DNA of 64,000 bases from Sediminibacillus massiliensis (GCF_900156915.1 NZ_LT732535.1:3943104-4007103); one strand, 5' to 3'; counted from the stretch's first letter, positions 24,925-34,446 are shown. The notes: generated from the letters alone by a model not told the origin. Translations and numbers: made by a program.

Positions 24925-25260
24925 CGTTGGGTAGGGGGCTGTGATTGGGGCCGGTGGCCGGCGTCGGATGCCGCTCTAGTTTCAGATCGAGGCGCTCTAG
25001 AACGGGTGGCTGGTGATCCAGTTAGCAGGTACGGAAGGAAGCTGAGCGCGGGCCCGCCTGAGTGGAGCGCGCATCCGTGGAACATGCAGCCCCGGACAGG
25101 AGCGCCTTCAAGGTTAACAAGATTATCATGATCCAAATTTTGAGCGTCCCCCAGGCCAACATGCTCACCATAATCAAAACTGGAGCGGCCACAGACAAAA
25201 TTCTCCTTTAATCCCCGACACACACAGATTCCGACATTTCGTCAGATTTAGACACAAAAT
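24925..25260 (+). other. GC-rich non-coding stretch before hpf with recurring GGAGCG words
   Basis: The first 230 bases are clearly more GC-rich than the surroundings. The word GAGCG recurs around 25040, 25056, 25102, 25140 and 25182. No frame has a ribosome-binding site or protein-like composition. The minus-strand open frame across it extends antisense into the preceding gene and is not convincing. It may be a structured element or a decayed dispersed repeat. Confidence 0.4.
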
Positions 25261-25277
25261 AGTTGAAAATTCGCCCT

Positions 25278-25303
25278 GTTTAAGAAGGAATTAGACGGGG
25301 TAC
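25278..25303 (+). promoter_or_regulatory. Sigma-B-type promoter of hpf
   Basis: GTTTAA (25278-25283), 14-base spacer, GGGTAC (25298-25303). The general-stress sigma-B consensus is GTTTAA-N12-14-GGGTAT, so this is one mismatch away. The B. subtilis hpf homologue (yvyD) is known to be under sigma-B and sigma-H. Confidence 0.8.
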
Positions 25304-25346
25304 TGTGGAATAATAAATACATAAGGATGAAAGGAGGACACTAACT

Positions 25347-25907
25347 ATGAAATTTAACATTCGTGGAGAAAATCTTGAGGTGACTCAACCCATAAGCAGT
25401 TATGTGGAGAAAAAAGTGAGCAAGCTAGAGCGGTACTTTGAAACGCCGCTTACCTCTGATGTATATGTTAATTTAGGTGTCTATAACGATGAGCAGGTAA
25501 TTGAGGTGACGATTCCGATGCCGAATCTGTTACTCCGTGCCGAGGAGCGGCATGATGATCTATACGCTGCCATCGACCTTGTAGTCGATAAATTGGAACG
25601 ACAAATCCGAAAATATAAAACGAAGGTGAACCGCAAATCCCGTCAAAATGGCTCTCCGAAACATGTGTTTGCCGGTATGGAACAGGATGCTTTGGAAGCA
25701 CAGCTGCAGGAGGAAGAAGATGACGAAGGTTTGGAAATTGTCCGTACCAAGTCTTTTGACTTGAAGCCGATGGATTCCGAAGAAGCTGTCCTGCAAATGG
25801 ATATGTTAGGCCATTCCTTCTATGTGTTTACGAACGCAATCAGTGGTGACACCAATGTTGTTTACCGTCGCCGCGATGGACGGTACGGGTTGATTGAACC
25901 AAGCTGA
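25347..25907 (+). CDS. hpf: Ribosome hibernation promoting factor, long form
   Basis: 186 residues. The N-terminal domain (1-100, MKFNIRGENLEVTQPISSYVEKKVSKLERYF) binds the 30S decoding region. The acidic linker (QLQEEEDDEGLEIV) leads to the C-terminal dimerisation domain (KSFDLKPMDSEEAVLQMDMLGHSFYVF onwards). Long HPF joins two 70S ribosomes into inactive 100S dimers under starvation or stress. The ATG at 25347 follows AAAGGAGG. The position between fliT and secA is the same as in B. subtilis. The sigma-B-type promoter agrees with stress induction. Confidence 0.96.
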   Translation: MKFNIRGENLEVTQPISSYVEKKVSKLERYFETPLTSDVYVNLGVYNDEQVIEVTIPMPNLLLRAEERHDDLYAAIDLVVDKLERQIRKYKTKVNRKSRQNGSPKHVFAGMEQDALEAQLQEEEDDEGLEIVRTKSFDLKPMDSEEAVLQMDMLGHSFYVFTNAISGDTNVVYRRRDGRYGLIEPS

Positions 25908-25965
25908 TTTCAGTATAAATGAACAAGATGAAGTGGATATAAATATAAAGTAAACTTTTTGTAAA

Positions 25966-26001
25966 GGGCGGACCGGTTGCAGTAACCGGGCCGTCTTTTT
26001 T
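25966..26001 (+). terminator. Terminator after hpf
   Basis: GGGCGGaCCGGTT / AACCGGgCCGTCT stem with one mismatch and wobble pairs, GCAGT loop, T6 run. Confidence 0.8.
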
Positions 26002-26176
26002 GTTTTCCGGATTGATAATTTTATGGGAAAGGAAAGAGACAGGCAGGTATTTCTCGGAAATCCGGGGACAAAACAGGAAAACGGCGCAAAAAATAGCGCA
26101 TATTATCGCATATAGGCAGTTCGCCTCGAAATTTGCGTTGTGATATAAATGAGTTACTAGCAAGGAGGGATGCTTT

Positions 26177-26353
26177 TTGAAAAAGGCAGCGAAACATTGT
26201 CCGACATGCGACAACATCCACCTCAGACTAAAGCAGCATGAACAGACGATCACACAGCTGATGGCGATCATTGCTGTGACCAACCGCAAATTGACCGAGC
26301 TTGATACGAAGCAGACGGCGTTTGCCAAGGATTATTTACTTCATCTTCATTAA
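26177..26353 (+). CDS. Small CxxC protein, 58 residues, TTG start
   Basis: The frame starts at a TTG six bases after a very strong AAGGAGGGA ribosome-binding site (26162-26170). The product begins MKKAAKHCPTCDNIHLRLKQ and continues as a single helix to FAKDYLLHLH. CPTC and nearby His residues suggest a half zinc finger or redox pair followed by a coiled coil, so it may dimerise around a metal. I do not know a family. It is a single-gene unit between hpf and secA, with a terminator-like hairpin downstream. The perfect ribosome-binding site and absence of stops support it as a gene. Confidence 0.6.
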   Translation: MKKAAKHCPTCDNIHLRLKQHEQTITQLMAIIAVTNRKLTELDTKQTAFAKDYLLHLH

Positions 26354-26412
26354 CCTCGTTTTAAATCCCCGTTATCCTCTTTAACCTCCAGAACTTTAAT
26401 CCTCATTGCTGA

Positions 26413-26447
26413 CGAAAAAGCAGTCCATCCCCGGGCTGCTTCTTTCG
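26413..26447 (+). terminator. Terminator after the small CxxC gene
   Basis: AAGCAGTCC / GGGCTGCTT stem (one G-U) flanked by A-rich and T-rich sequence (GAAAAAG... CTTCTTTC). Confidence 0.65.
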
Positions 26448-26568
26448 TTCGCCTGCTGCCTGTGGACGTGTTCAGTGTTCTTGTCATCAAGTGGTGCTAG
26501 TGTTATTATTATGGTTGGACTATACTATGTTTTCAAACACTTTAAATAGGAAGATTCCTAGCAAATAG

Positions 26569-26593
26569 AAACCTGCCGGAGCAGGCAGGGTTT
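26569..26593 (+). promoter_or_regulatory. Hairpin in the secA leader
   Basis: AAACCTGCC / GGCAGGGTTT with a GGAGCA loop, 25 bases before the secA start and without a T-run. It could be an RNA structure that modulates secA expression or stability, or a protein-binding palindrome. Confidence 0.45.
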
Positions 26594-26617
26594 CATAAAT
26601 AAAGAGGAGCGTTTTAC

Positions 26618-29131
26618 ATGCGTGGATTACTGAAGAAAGTTTTTGGTGATGGTAACCAACGTCAATTGAATCAACTGCAGAAAGTGGCAGATGAAATAGA
26701 AGCGCTGGAACCTGAAATAGAGAAATTATCCGATGAAGAATTGCGAAATAAAACTGAAGAATTCAAAAAACGTTATCAGGACGGTGAATCTCTGGACGAT
26801 TTGATGCCGGAAGCATACGCTGTCGTCCGTGAAGGAGCAAAGCGTGTACTGGGCATGCGTCCATACAATGTCCAGCTTTTAGGTGCGGTCGCCCTTCATG
26901 GTGGGAACATCTCCGAGATGAAAACTGGGGAAGGTAAAACACTTGCCTCTACCATGCCGGCTTACCTGAACGCATTGACTGGAAAAGGCGTTCATATTAT
27001 CACGGTCAATGATTACCTGGCCGAACGTGACTCACGGGAAATGGGCGAGCTATACCAGTTCCTCGGAATGACTGTCGGAATGAACGGCAACGGCTTGAGT
27101 AAAGAAGAAAAGCGCGCAGCATATCAGGCAGACATTACTTATGGTACGAACAACGAATTTGGATTCGATTACCTGCGTGACAATATGGTGCTGTACAAAG
27201 AGCAAATGGTGCAGCGTCCGCTTCACTTTGCGATCATTGATGAGGTCGATTCGATTTTGATCGATGAAGCTAGAACACCATTGATTATCTCAGGATCTGC
27301 GCAAAAATCGGCCAACCTTTATCATGGGGCCAATTCTTTTGTACGTACGTTGAATAATGAAGATGATTACACATACGACGAAAAAACGAAAGGCGTCCAA
27401 TTGACTGAAGAAGGGATCAACAAAGCTGAAAAGTTCTTCGGTATTGAAAACCTGTTCGATTTGAATAATGTCACACTGACACACCACATCAACCAGGCGC
27501 TGAAAGCACATGCTTCCATGCATCGTGATACCGATTATGTGGTGGAAGAAGGCGAAGTGGTCATCGTCGACCAGTTCACTGGACGTTTGATGAAAGGCCG
27601 CCGTTACAGTGACGGACTTCACCAGGCCATCGAGGCTAAAGAAGGTTTGCAGATCCAGAATGAAAGCATGACCCTCGCTTCGATCACGTTCCAGAATTTC
27701 TTCCGGATGTACGAAAAACTGGCCGGTATGACTGGTACAGCGAAGACAGAAGAAGAAGAATTCCGCAACATTTACAACATGGATGTTGTTGTCATTCCGA
27801 CGAACAAACCGATCGTGCGTGATGACAAAGCGGATTTGATTTATCAATCAATGGAAGGGAAATTCCATGCAGTAGTGGAAGAAATCAAGGAACGCCACAA
27901 CGCCGGCCAGCCGGTGCTTGTCGGTACGGTCGCTGTCGAGACATCCGAATTGATTTCCAAACTGTTGAAAAAAGCCGGTGTGCCGCACAATGTCCTGAAT
28001 GCGAAAAACCATTACAGGGAAGCGGAAATCATCGAAAACGCCGGCCAGCGCGGTGCCGTTACCATTGCGACCAACATGGCCGGACGTGGTACGGATATCA
28101 AACTCGGCGAGGGCGTCAAGGAACTTGGCGGCTTGGCGGTAATCGGTACGGAACGCCATGAATCACGTCGTATCGATAACCAGCTCCGTGGACGTTCCGG
28201 ACGTCAAGGAGACCCTGGTGTCACTCAGTTCTATTTGTCTATGGAAGACGAACTGATGCGCCGCTTCGGGTCCGACAACATGCGGGCGATGATGGAACGC
28301 TTCGGCATGGACGACAGCCAGCCGATTGAAAGCAAGATGGTTTCCCGTGCGGTTGAATCTGCCCAGAAACGTGTCGAAGGGAACAACTTCGATGCACGGA
28401 AACAAATCCTTTCCTATGATGATGTTTTGCGCCAGCAGCGTGAAATCATCTATAAACAGCGTTTTGACGTAATCGACTCGGACAACCTTCGTGAAATCAT
28501 CGACCAGATGATAGTGTCGACAGTGGAAAGAGTCGTTCAGACCCATACTCAGGATGAACTCGATGAAAACTGGGATTTGCAGTCGCTGGTCGACTACCTT
28601 GAAGGCAACTTGCTTGATCCGGAAACCATTACTGTCGACGATCTGCGCGGCAATGATCCGGAAGAAATGACCGAGTTGATCATGACAAAAGTCCGTGAGA
28701 AATACGACCGCAAAGAAGAAGAGTTGACTCCTGAACAAATGCGCGAATTTGAAAAGGTCATTCTGCTCCGTACGGTCGATACGAAATGGATGGACCATAT
28801 CGATCAGATGGATCAGCTTCGTCAAGGTATCCACTTAAGGGCATACGGACAGAACGATCCGCTCCGCGAGTACCAAATGGAAGGCTTCTCGATGTTCGAG
28901 CAAATGATCTCTGTCATCGAGGAAGAAGTTTCCCGGTATGTGATGAAGGCGCAAATCCGCGAAAACCTGCAGCGTGAGGAAGTCGTTAAAAATACGCAAG
29001 CTGTTTCCGGCGGAGACAACGAACAGAAGAAGAAAACAAAGCAGCCATTCGTGAAAGGCGAGGACATCGGCAGGAACGATCCTTGCCCATGCGGAAGCGG
29101 CAAAAAATACAAAAACTGTCATGGACGGTAA
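26618..29131 (+). CDS. secA: Preprotein translocase ATPase SecA
   Basis: 837 residues, usual size for Bacillaceae SecA. Walker A-type [28 protein letters not shown] (Walker B/DEAD-like), [13 protein letters not shown], and [14 protein letters not shown] with [13 protein letters not shown] are all present. The extreme C-terminus is the SEC-C zinc-binding motif [15 protein letters not shown], which in other species binds SecB or ribosomes. SecA drives preproteins through SecYEG at the membrane. The ATG at 26618 follows AGAGGAGCG. It is followed by prfB after about 80 bases without an obvious terminator, so read-through into prfB is likely, as in B. subtilis. Confidence 0.98.
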   Translation: MRGLLKKVFGDGNQRQLNQLQKVADEIEALEPEIEKLSDEELRNKTEEFKKRYQDGESLDDLMPEAYAVVREGAKRVLGMRPYNVQLLGAVALHGGNISEMKTGEGKTLASTMPAYLNALTGKGVHIITVNDYLAERDSREMGELYQFLGMTVGMNGNGLSKEEKRAAYQADITYGTNNEFGFDYLRDNMVLYKEQMVQRPLHFAIIDEVDSILIDEARTPLIISGSAQKSANLYHGANSFVRTLNNEDDYTYDEKTKGVQLTEEGINKAEKFFGIENLFDLNNVTLTHHINQALKAHASMHRDTDYVVEEGEVVIVDQFTGRLMKGRRYSDGLHQAIEAKEGLQIQNESMTLASITFQNFFRMYEKLAGMTGTAKTEEEEFRNIYNMDVVVIPTNKPIVRDDKADLIYQSMEGKFHAVVEEIKERHNAGQPVLVGTVAVETSELISKLLKKAGVPHNVLNAKNHYREAEIIENAGQRGAVTIATNMAGRGTDIKLGEGVKELGGLAVIGTERHESRRIDNQLRGRSGRQGDPGVTQFYLSMEDELMRRFGSDNMRAMMERFGMDDSQPIESKMVSRAVESAQKRVEGNNFDARKQILSYDDVLRQQREIIYKQRFDVIDSDNLREIIDQMIVSTVERVVQTHTQDELDENWDLQSLVDYLEGNLLDPETITVDDLRGNDPEEMTELIMTKVREKYDRKEEELTPEQMREFEKVILLRTVDTKWMDHIDQMDQLRQGIHLRAYGQNDPLREYQMEGFSMFEQMISVIEEEVSRYVMKAQIRENLQREEVVKNTQAVSGGDNEQKKKTKQPFVKGEDIGRNDPCPCGSGKKYKNCHGR

Positions 29132-29212
29132 ATGAAACAGGAAGACACTTCCGTTCCGGGAGTGTTTTCCTTTATGATAGAAGCAGTACTTATTATTTAA
29201 TGAGGTGACCAT

Positions 29213-30314
29213 ATGGAATTAGTAGAAATACGGCAAGAGTTAGATAAAATGGCTAAGGTAATAGCGGACTTCAGGGGGTCTCTTTGACTTAGATCAAAAG
29301 AGAGCCCGAATTGCAGAACTGGAAGAAGAAATGACCGCTCCGGAATTCTGGGATGACCAGCAAGCCGCACAGACGGTTATCAATGAAGTGAACGGATTGA
29401 AGGAACTGGTCCACAATTTTGATAAACATGAAGAAACATTGGAGAATCTCGACGTTTCCTATGAGCTTGTCAAAGAGGAAGCGGATGAGGATTTGAGGGA
29501 AGAGCTCGAGTCTGAAGTGCAGCAGCTGAGGGTCGATTTGGACAACTTCGAGTTGTACATCTTGTTGAGTGAACCATATGACAAAAACAACGCCATCCTT
29601 GAACTTCACCCAGGGGCAGGCGGCACGGAATCCCAAGACTGGGCAAGCATGCTGCTGCGCATGTACACGCGCTGGGCTGAACGGAAGAACTTCAAGGTCG
29701 AGACAATGGATTACCTTCCGGGAGATGAAGCCGGAGTGAAAAGCGTGACATTGCTGATCAAAGGCCACAATGCTTATGGCTATTTGAAAGCGGAAAAAGG
29801 CGTCCACCGTCTTGTAAGGATTTCACCGTTCGATTCATCCGGTCGACGTCATACTTCCTTTGTTTCCTGCGAAGTGATGCCTGAGCTTGATGACAATATC
29901 GATATTGATGTCAACACCGAAGACTTGAAAATCGATACGTACCGTTCAAGCGGTGCCGGTGGTCAGCACGTCAACACTACCGACTCTGCAGTGCGGATCA
30001 CCCATACACCGACAAATACGGTCGTGACTTGCCAGTCGGAACGTTCTCAGATAAAAAACAGGGAACAGGCGATGAAAATGCTGAAAGCGAAGTTGTATCA
30101 GCTGGAAATCGAAAAGCAACAGCAAGAACTGAATGAAATCCGTGGAGAACAGAAAGAAATCGGCTGGGGAAGCCAGATCCGTTCATATGTATTCCACCCA
30201 TATTCCATGGTGAAGGACCATCGTACAAACCATGAAATCGGAAATACCCAGGGGGTCATGGACGGTGACTTGGATCCGTTCATCAATTCTTATCTTCGTT
30301 CCAGGATGGATTAA
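29213..30314 (+). CDS. prfB: Peptide chain release factor 2, expressed by programmed +1 frameshift
   Basis: The gene starts at ATG 29213 (GAGGTGACC upstream). The first 24 codons run into an in-frame TGA at 29285-29287. Ribosomes slip +1 on CTT and continue with GAC at 29286, giving 366 residues, the normal RF2 length. The product has the RF2 stop-codon-recognition region with [13 protein letters not shown] and the catalytic GGQ in [22 protein letters not shown]2 terminates translation at UGA and UAA; low RF2 increases frameshifting and so autoregulates the gene. A terminator follows. Confidence 0.97.
29273..29288 (+). promoter_or_regulatory. RF2 programmed +1 frameshift signal
   Basis: AGGGGGTCTCTTTGAC contains the internal Shine-Dalgarno AGGGGG, the slippery CTT T and the poorly decoded TGA followed by C. 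This is the canonical prfB recoding site, not a mutation. Confidence 0.97.
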
Positions 30315-30318
30315 TAAG

Positions 30319-30358
30319 AAAAGAGGTTACCAGGCTTTGCCAGGTAACCTCTTTTTTA
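30319..30358 (+). terminator. Terminator after prfB
   Basis: AGAGGTTACC TGG / CCA GGTAACCTCT-type long stem with a short loop, then T6. Confidence 0.9.
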
Positions 30359-30456
30359 TCATGGTGCTCTAGTTGCACATATTATGCTCCAGACCGTTCA
30401 GTTCCCTTTCTTCCAAATCAGCACTTTTTCCAAGAAAAATGCCGTACACCTGTCTT

Positions 30457-32022
30457 TCACCCAAGTTTCTCCCCAAGCAAATAGCCGGATGCAGCGTTCA
30501 ACCCGCCGCCAGGCCATGTGGAAGCGCCGATCATGTACAAGTTCTTTACAGGTGTATGGTAGCGTGAATATCCGGCGACTGGCCGGAAGACAAAGTTTTG
30601 AAACATCTGCATGCTTCCTGCCATTAAATCGCCGCCGACCAGGTTGGGATTTTCTGTTTGTAAGTCCTCGGGGGAAAAGACTGTCCTTGCCAAAATCTTC
30701 TCCTTAGTACCGGTTGTGTATTCTGCGAGCTTGTCGATGATCCGGTCAGCATATTGCTCCTTCATTTCATCCCAGCTGGAAGAGTTAATTTTGCCTAGTG
30801 CATCTCCTTTGGGATGGGCGGGAAGCACACGCACCATCAGCCAGATGGTCGCTTTTCCTTCGGGTGATCTTGTCTGATCGATAGTGTCAGGCTGTCCAAC
30901 CATCAAAAAAGGACTGTCTGGCAGGATTCCGTTCATCGCCTGGACGTGTGTTCTGGCCAGATCCTCTGTATATGGGCCGATATGGACATAGGCGGATTCG
31001 GAAAATTCTTCTCCTGCTTTCCATTCCAACGGCTCGTCAAGTGCTAAGTGGATCATCATGGTTCCCGGCCCGTAATGAAAGTCGTTGGCTTTCTCGAAAT
31101 AGCTGTCTGGGAGTTTGTGTTTATCAATCAACTGATTCACAAGCTGGGTCGGAGTGACATTCCCGATCACCGCTTTCTTGGCATAAATGGTTTCCCCATT
31201 GGCGAGACGGACTCCTTTAGCCGTTTTCCCTTCGATGATTACTTCGTCTACTTGTTGATTCGTCTGAAGGTGCCCGCCTCTTGCTTCCAGCATTTTGACC
31301 ATGGCTTTGATGATTTTGTTCACCCCGCCTTTGGAAAAAGGAGTCCCATGACGGAAGCTGTCGATTGCTTCTATTAAAGGGAAAGCCGCACCAGCCGAAA
31401 TATCCGGTCCGAAATCCATTTGGTAACCCCATGGAAAAAACAATGCTTTGACTTTATCGTTTTCGAACCAAGAATCGACAAATTGTCTCGGCGATTTTAA
31501 CAGCTGGCTTCCGACTTCAAGGGAACGTTTCAGTTTTAACTCTTTAAAAGCCTTCATCAGTACTTTTCCTGATTGAATCGATGGGATTTCTGTCTGCATC
31601 AAGGATAACAAATGTGGAGCGACTTGATCGTAAAGATGGTCAAGGTCGTTCCAGGCATATGTATCATTGGCAGAATGGCGGGCGATGCTTTTGAACATTT
31701 TCTTCCGGTTTTGATGAGCGGCAATGCCGGTTCCATCCGGGAAAACGCAGGCATATGGTTTATCGCTTATCACAGGTTCAAAACCGTATTCGTGCATTTC
31801 ATCTTGATGCTTTTTATAGAAACGGGAATTCAAAAATAATTTGATGTTCATCGAGAATAAATCGTGTTGAAAGCCTGGAATGGTCACTTGTCCGGTCTTG
31901 GCTGCTCCTCCTGGTTCGGTTCCTTTTTCGAGCACGAGCACCTTCCAGCCTTTGTCGGCAAGCATGATTGCCGAAGCCAGTCCATTATGACCTGCGCCTA
32001 TCACAATCGCATCATAATCCAT
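30457..32022 (-). CDS. FAD-dependent oxidoreductase of the CrtI/PYROXD2 type
   Basis: 521 residues. The N-terminal dinucleotide-binding motif is DAIVIGAGHNGLASAIMLADKGWKVLVLEKG, and the C-terminus carries the second FAD motif (NLYMIGASTWPGGGLNAASGYLLGEKL). This arrangement is shared by phytoene-desaturase-like amine-oxidase-fold enzymes. The HNG variant of the glycine motif and overall size resemble PYROXD2-like proteins more than the carotenoid desaturases CrtI/CrtN. No other carotenoid gene is nearby, so a pigment role is unsupported. The ATG at 32022 has AAAGGAGG upstream. It is a single minus-strand unit inserted between prfB and the YitT gene, not part of the B. subtilis order. Confidence 0.8.
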   Translation of the reverse strand: MDYDAIVIGAGHNGLASAIMLADKGWKVLVLEKGTEPGGAAKTGQVTIPGFQHDLFSMNIKLFLNSRFYKKHQDEMHEYGFEPVISDKPYACVFPDGTGIAAHQNRKKMFKSIARHSANDTYAWNDLDHLYDQVAPHLLSLMQTEIPSIQSGKVLMKAFKELKLKRSLEVGSQLLKSPRQFVDSWFENDKVKALFFPWGYQMDFGPDISAGAAFPLIEAIDSFRHGTPFSKGGVNKIIKAMVKMLEARGGHLQTNQQVDEVIIEGKTAKGVRLANGETIYAKKAVIGNVTPTQLVNQLIDKHKLPDSYFEKANDFHYGPGTMMIHLALDEPLEWKAGEEFSESAYVHIGPYTEDLARTHVQAMNGILPDSPFLMVGQPDTIDQTRSPEGKATIWLMVRVLPAHPKGDALGKINSSSWDEMKEQYADRIIDKLAEYTTGTKEKILARTVFSPEDLQTENPNLVGGDLMAGSMQMFQNFVFRPVAGYSRYHTPVKNLYMIGASTWPGGGLNAASGYLLGEKLG

Positions 32023-32090
32023 CGGTCAACCTCCTTTGTATCAATCGGTATTATGGTTTGTTCCCTTTTATCTATAGTAATCAAACACAA

Positions 32091-32129
32091 AAACAACCGG
32101 ACCGCAGGATTAGCAGTCCGGTTGTTGTT
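32091..32129 (-). terminator. Terminator of the VOC gene
   Basis: ACAACCGGAC / GTCCGGTTGT stem with T-rich sequence on the minus strand immediately after the VOC stop. Confidence 0.75.
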
Positions 32130-32582
32130 TTATTGGCTTTGTTCAAAAATGGCGGAGTTCGTTTGCTCCGGATATACTTCAATGACGTTGCCGAATGGGT
32201 CTTCACAGTAAATGAGGGAGTGCAGTCCCGATATGTTCCTGCGCTTTCCTCCATTCCGGACAATTTTGTCGGCAAGTGCCTGTTGGTCCTGTGATGTGAC
32301 GCAAAGATGGAATAAACCGGGTCTGGAGTTTGCATCTGCCGGCGATGGCGTTTGTTCAAACTCAAACAACTCAATTCCGATCTTGTTGGGATCGTTCAAC
32401 TGGGCGAGCCTGGCTCTTCTGAATGGTGCTCCATATAAATCACGCGATAAGTCTGTCAGCTGCTTTTTTTCGATTGTATCGTAAGGTGCGACGATCACTT
32501 TAAAGTCGAGCACTTTACTATACCAGTCGACAGCTTTGTCAATGTCAGGGACCGTGAGCCCGATCTGGGTGATTGCTGCCAT
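32130..32582 (-). CDS. VOC superfamily (glyoxalase/bleomycin-resistance fold) protein
   Basis: 150 residues with paired beta-alpha-beta-beta-beta modules. The first starts AAITQIGLTVPDIDKAVDWYSKVLDFKV and the second includes FHLCVTSQDQQALADKIVRNGG and IYCEDPFGNVIEVYPE. The metal-binding candidates include the second-module His in FHLCV and the Glu in NVIEVYPE. This pattern covers glyoxalase I, extradiol dioxygenases and related lyases; the substrate cannot be read from sequence. The ATG at 32582 follows AAAGGAGG. A terminator separates it from the oxidoreductase gene downstream, so the two are not obviously an operon. Confidence 0.85.
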   Translation of the reverse strand: MAAITQIGLTVPDIDKAVDWYSKVLDFKVIVAPYDTIEKKQLTDLSRDLYGAPFRRARLAQLNDPNKIGIELFEFEQTPSPADANSRPGLFHLCVTSQDQQALADKIVRNGGKRRNISGLHSLIYCEDPFGNVIEVYPEQTNSAIFEQSQ

Positions 32583-32890
32583 GGTGTACCTCCTTTGTTT
32601 TTTTATCGATGATTATTAGTGCGGTTAAATTCTTTTAACATTACTATATTGTTTTGATTCCCATCTCGGACAATGTCAAACCTAAAAGAGCCGAGAGCTT
32701 TTGTTCGTGATTTAGCGCGTTAGAGTGGTAGAACACTACCATAGCTGATTAGCTTGTTCCAGTACATTTCACATGATATACTCCATAAGGTTGTACGAAG
32801 ATAGATTTTTCAGAATGAAGCATCCGCCCATTCAAGAAAAAGAGCGGCGGCCATTCGGAGAAGGATATATTACTTGAACGGAGTGTTTTT
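32583..32890 (+). other. Divergent intergenic region between the VOC and YitT genes
   Basis: 308 bases with promoters expected for both directions. TTGACA is readable on the minus strand near 32670, without a well-spaced -10. A small hairpin AAAAGAGCCGAGAGCTTTT lies near 32685. No gene is supported. Confidence 0.4.
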
Positions 32891-33757
32891 ATGATAGCGA
32901 GATACAGACGGGAACCTATGCCGTCTTGGTTGTTGAACATTATCGAATATTCTCTGGTGGCGATTGGTTCGTTTTTTGTCGCAATGGCTTTTAACGTGTT
33001 CTTACTGCCCCATGATGTCGCATCCGGAGGGGTGGCTGGCATCAGTACGATAACGAAGTCGCTATTCGGATGGGAACCTTCCCTCGTGCAAGGCTTGCTG
33101 AACGTTCCTTTGTTTATTGCCGGAGTGCTGATTCTTGGCAAAAATTTCGGGATAAAGTCACTTGTCGGGACGATTCTTCTGCCTTTTTTCGTTTTCTTGA
33201 CGAAAGAGCTTCCGGCAGCAACGCCCAATCCATTATTGGGAGCGATTTTCGGCGGGATGGGTGTCGGTCTCGGTCTCGGGATCGTTTTTCGCGGCAAGGC
33301 ATCGACAGGAGGCATTGATCTTGCGGCCCAAATCCTTCATAAGTTCACCCATCTCCCGCTAGGTGTTTGTGTGGCTTTGTTCGACGGAATGATTGTCCTG
33401 ACGGCGACATTCGTTTTTTCCGTCGAAGAAGGGCTGTATGCATTGATTGGATTGTTCGTCACAAGCAGGACGATCGACTTTGTCCAGGTCGGGTTGAACA
33501 CATCCAAAAACGTGCTGATTGTTTCCGACCATGTCGAAGAAGTACGGAAAGCTTTGTTGGAGGATGTTGACCGCGGTGTGACTGTCCTGAACGCTACCGG
33601 CGGCTATACGGATAAAGAACGCCGGATCATTATGTGCGTTGTCGCCCAAAACGAATTTACGAAGCTGACACAAATCGTGCGCAGAATCGACCCGAATGCT
33701 TTCGTAGTCGCAATGAATGCCACGGAAGTGCTCGGTGAAGGTTTTAAATCTCATTAA
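32891..33757 (+). CDS. YitT family membrane protein (YvjA-like)
   Basis: 288 residues. Five or six hydrophobic spans occupy about 12-185 (for example NIIEYSLVAIGSFFVAMAFNVFLLPHDVASGGVAGIS and LLGAIFGGMGVGLGLGIVFRGKASTGGIDLAAQ). A C-terminal cytosolic DUF2179 domain follows (NVLIVSDHVEEVRKALLEDVDRGVTVLNATGGYTDKERRIIMCVV). This is the YitT family; its transport substrate is unknown. The B. subtilis homologue at this locus is yvjA, near prfB. The ATG at 32891 follows CGGAGTG. cccB follows in the same direction after 43 bases. Confidence 0.88.
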   Translation: MIARYRREPMPSWLLNIIEYSLVAIGSFFVAMAFNVFLLPHDVASGGVAGISTITKSLFGWEPSLVQGLLNVPLFIAGVLILGKNFGIKSLVGTILLPFFVFLTKELPAATPNPLLGAIFGGMGVGLGLGIVFRGKASTGGIDLAAQILHKFTHLPLGVCVALFDGMIVLTATFVFSVEEGLYALIGLFVTSRTIDFVQVGLNTSKNVLIVSDHVEEVRKALLEDVDRGVTVLNATGGYTDKERRIIMCVVAQNEFTKLTQIVRRIDPNAFVVAMNATEVLGEGFKSH

Positions 33758-33800
33758 TAGTATATACTAAGGTCTGACTACATTTCGAGGAGGACCTTTA

Positions 33801-34205
33801 ATGAAAAAATTATTGATGACAGCTATTTTTGGAACCGTTTTGGTACTTAGTGCTTGTGGCGGAAATGACGAAGAAAACGCCGACAATGAAAACAATGACA
33901 CAGCGACAGAAGAACCAGCAGAAAACGAGGCGCCGGCTGACGAAAATGAAAATGCAGGCGATGAAGGCGGTGGCGGAACTGTCGATACGGCTGCCGCAGA
34001 AGAAGCATACCAGCAAAGCTGTCAAAGCTGCCATGGCGCTGATTTAAGCGGCCAGGTCGGACCATCTTTGCAGGCAGTCGGCTCTGAGTATTCAAGAGAA
34101 GAGATTTTGGAAATCATCCAAAACGGTAAAGGCTCCATGCCAGGAGGACAAGCAACTGGAGAAGATGCAGAAATGATTGCTTCATGGCTGGCCGAAAAAA
34201 AATAA
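33801..34205 (+). CDS. cccB: Cytochrome c-551, membrane-anchored lipoprotein
   Basis: 134 residues. The lipoprotein signal [19 protein letters not shown] puts the lipobox Cys at 19. A low-complexity Asp/Glu/Asn/Ala linker (20-60) leads to a small class I cytochrome c domain with the haem motif CQSCH (74-78) and an axial Met in GSMPGG (113). It is a single-haem electron carrier on the outer face of the membrane, which can feed cytochrome c oxidase. The acidic linker is typical of halotolerant Bacillaceae. AGGAGGA precedes the ATG. B. subtilis has cccB at the same place, just upstream of ftsE. Confidence 0.95.
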   Translation: MKKLLMTAIFGTVLVLSACGGNDEENADNENNDTATEEPAENEAPADENENAGDEGGGGTVDTAAAEEAYQQSCQSCHGADLSGQVGPSLQAVGSEYSREEILEIIQNGKGSMPGGQATGEDAEMIASWLAEKK

Positions 34206-34211
34206 AGGAAA

Positions 34212-34249
34212 AGTCCCTAAACCGCTCAAAACGGTGAAGGGATTTTTTT
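34212..34249 (+). terminator. Terminator after cccB
   Basis: GTCCCTAAACCG / CGGTGAAGGGAT stem with a small mismatch and a T7 run. Confidence 0.8.
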
Positions 34250-34279
34250 ATGCAAGTCATTCGTTCCTTTTTATTTTTG

Positions 34280-34446
34280 TTGACAGTTTTCTCTAAATTA
34301 TTTCATATACCCTGATGGAAGTTGTCTAAAACGGGATTTTTTGCAAAAAATTACAGGAAAAGTCGTTTCTTGTAAAGTTTCCTGCTTGCTTGAAATATAA
34401 ATGTAATAATTTTATAGCTAAAAAAACCAAAAAGAGATGTTATAAT
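34280..34446 (+). promoter_or_regulatory. Promoter region of ftsE-ftsX
   Basis: Two candidates are visible in the 338-base gap. TTGACA at 34280-34285 has a weak -10 (TCATAT) 17 bases on. An extended -10, TG-T-TATAAT, is at 34438-34446 without a good -35; it is nearer to the gene. The rest of the gap is AT-rich and holds no gene I can support. Confidence 0.5.

Noticed and set aside
24732..25223. Minus-strand frame of 163 codons across the 24507 gene and the GC-rich gap
   Set aside because: It is antisense to a real gene for part of its length, has no ribosome-binding site, and its composition is not protein-like.
29213..29330. Apparent frameshift or truncated start of prfB
   Set aside because: The TGA with AGGGGG and CTTTGAC is the known RF2 programmed frameshift site, so the gene is intact.
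30457..32022. Carotenoid biosynthesis locus
   Set aside because: The oxidoreductase has the CrtI-like fold, but no phytoene or squalene synthase-like gene is nearby, and the sequence is closer to PYROXD2-like proteins.
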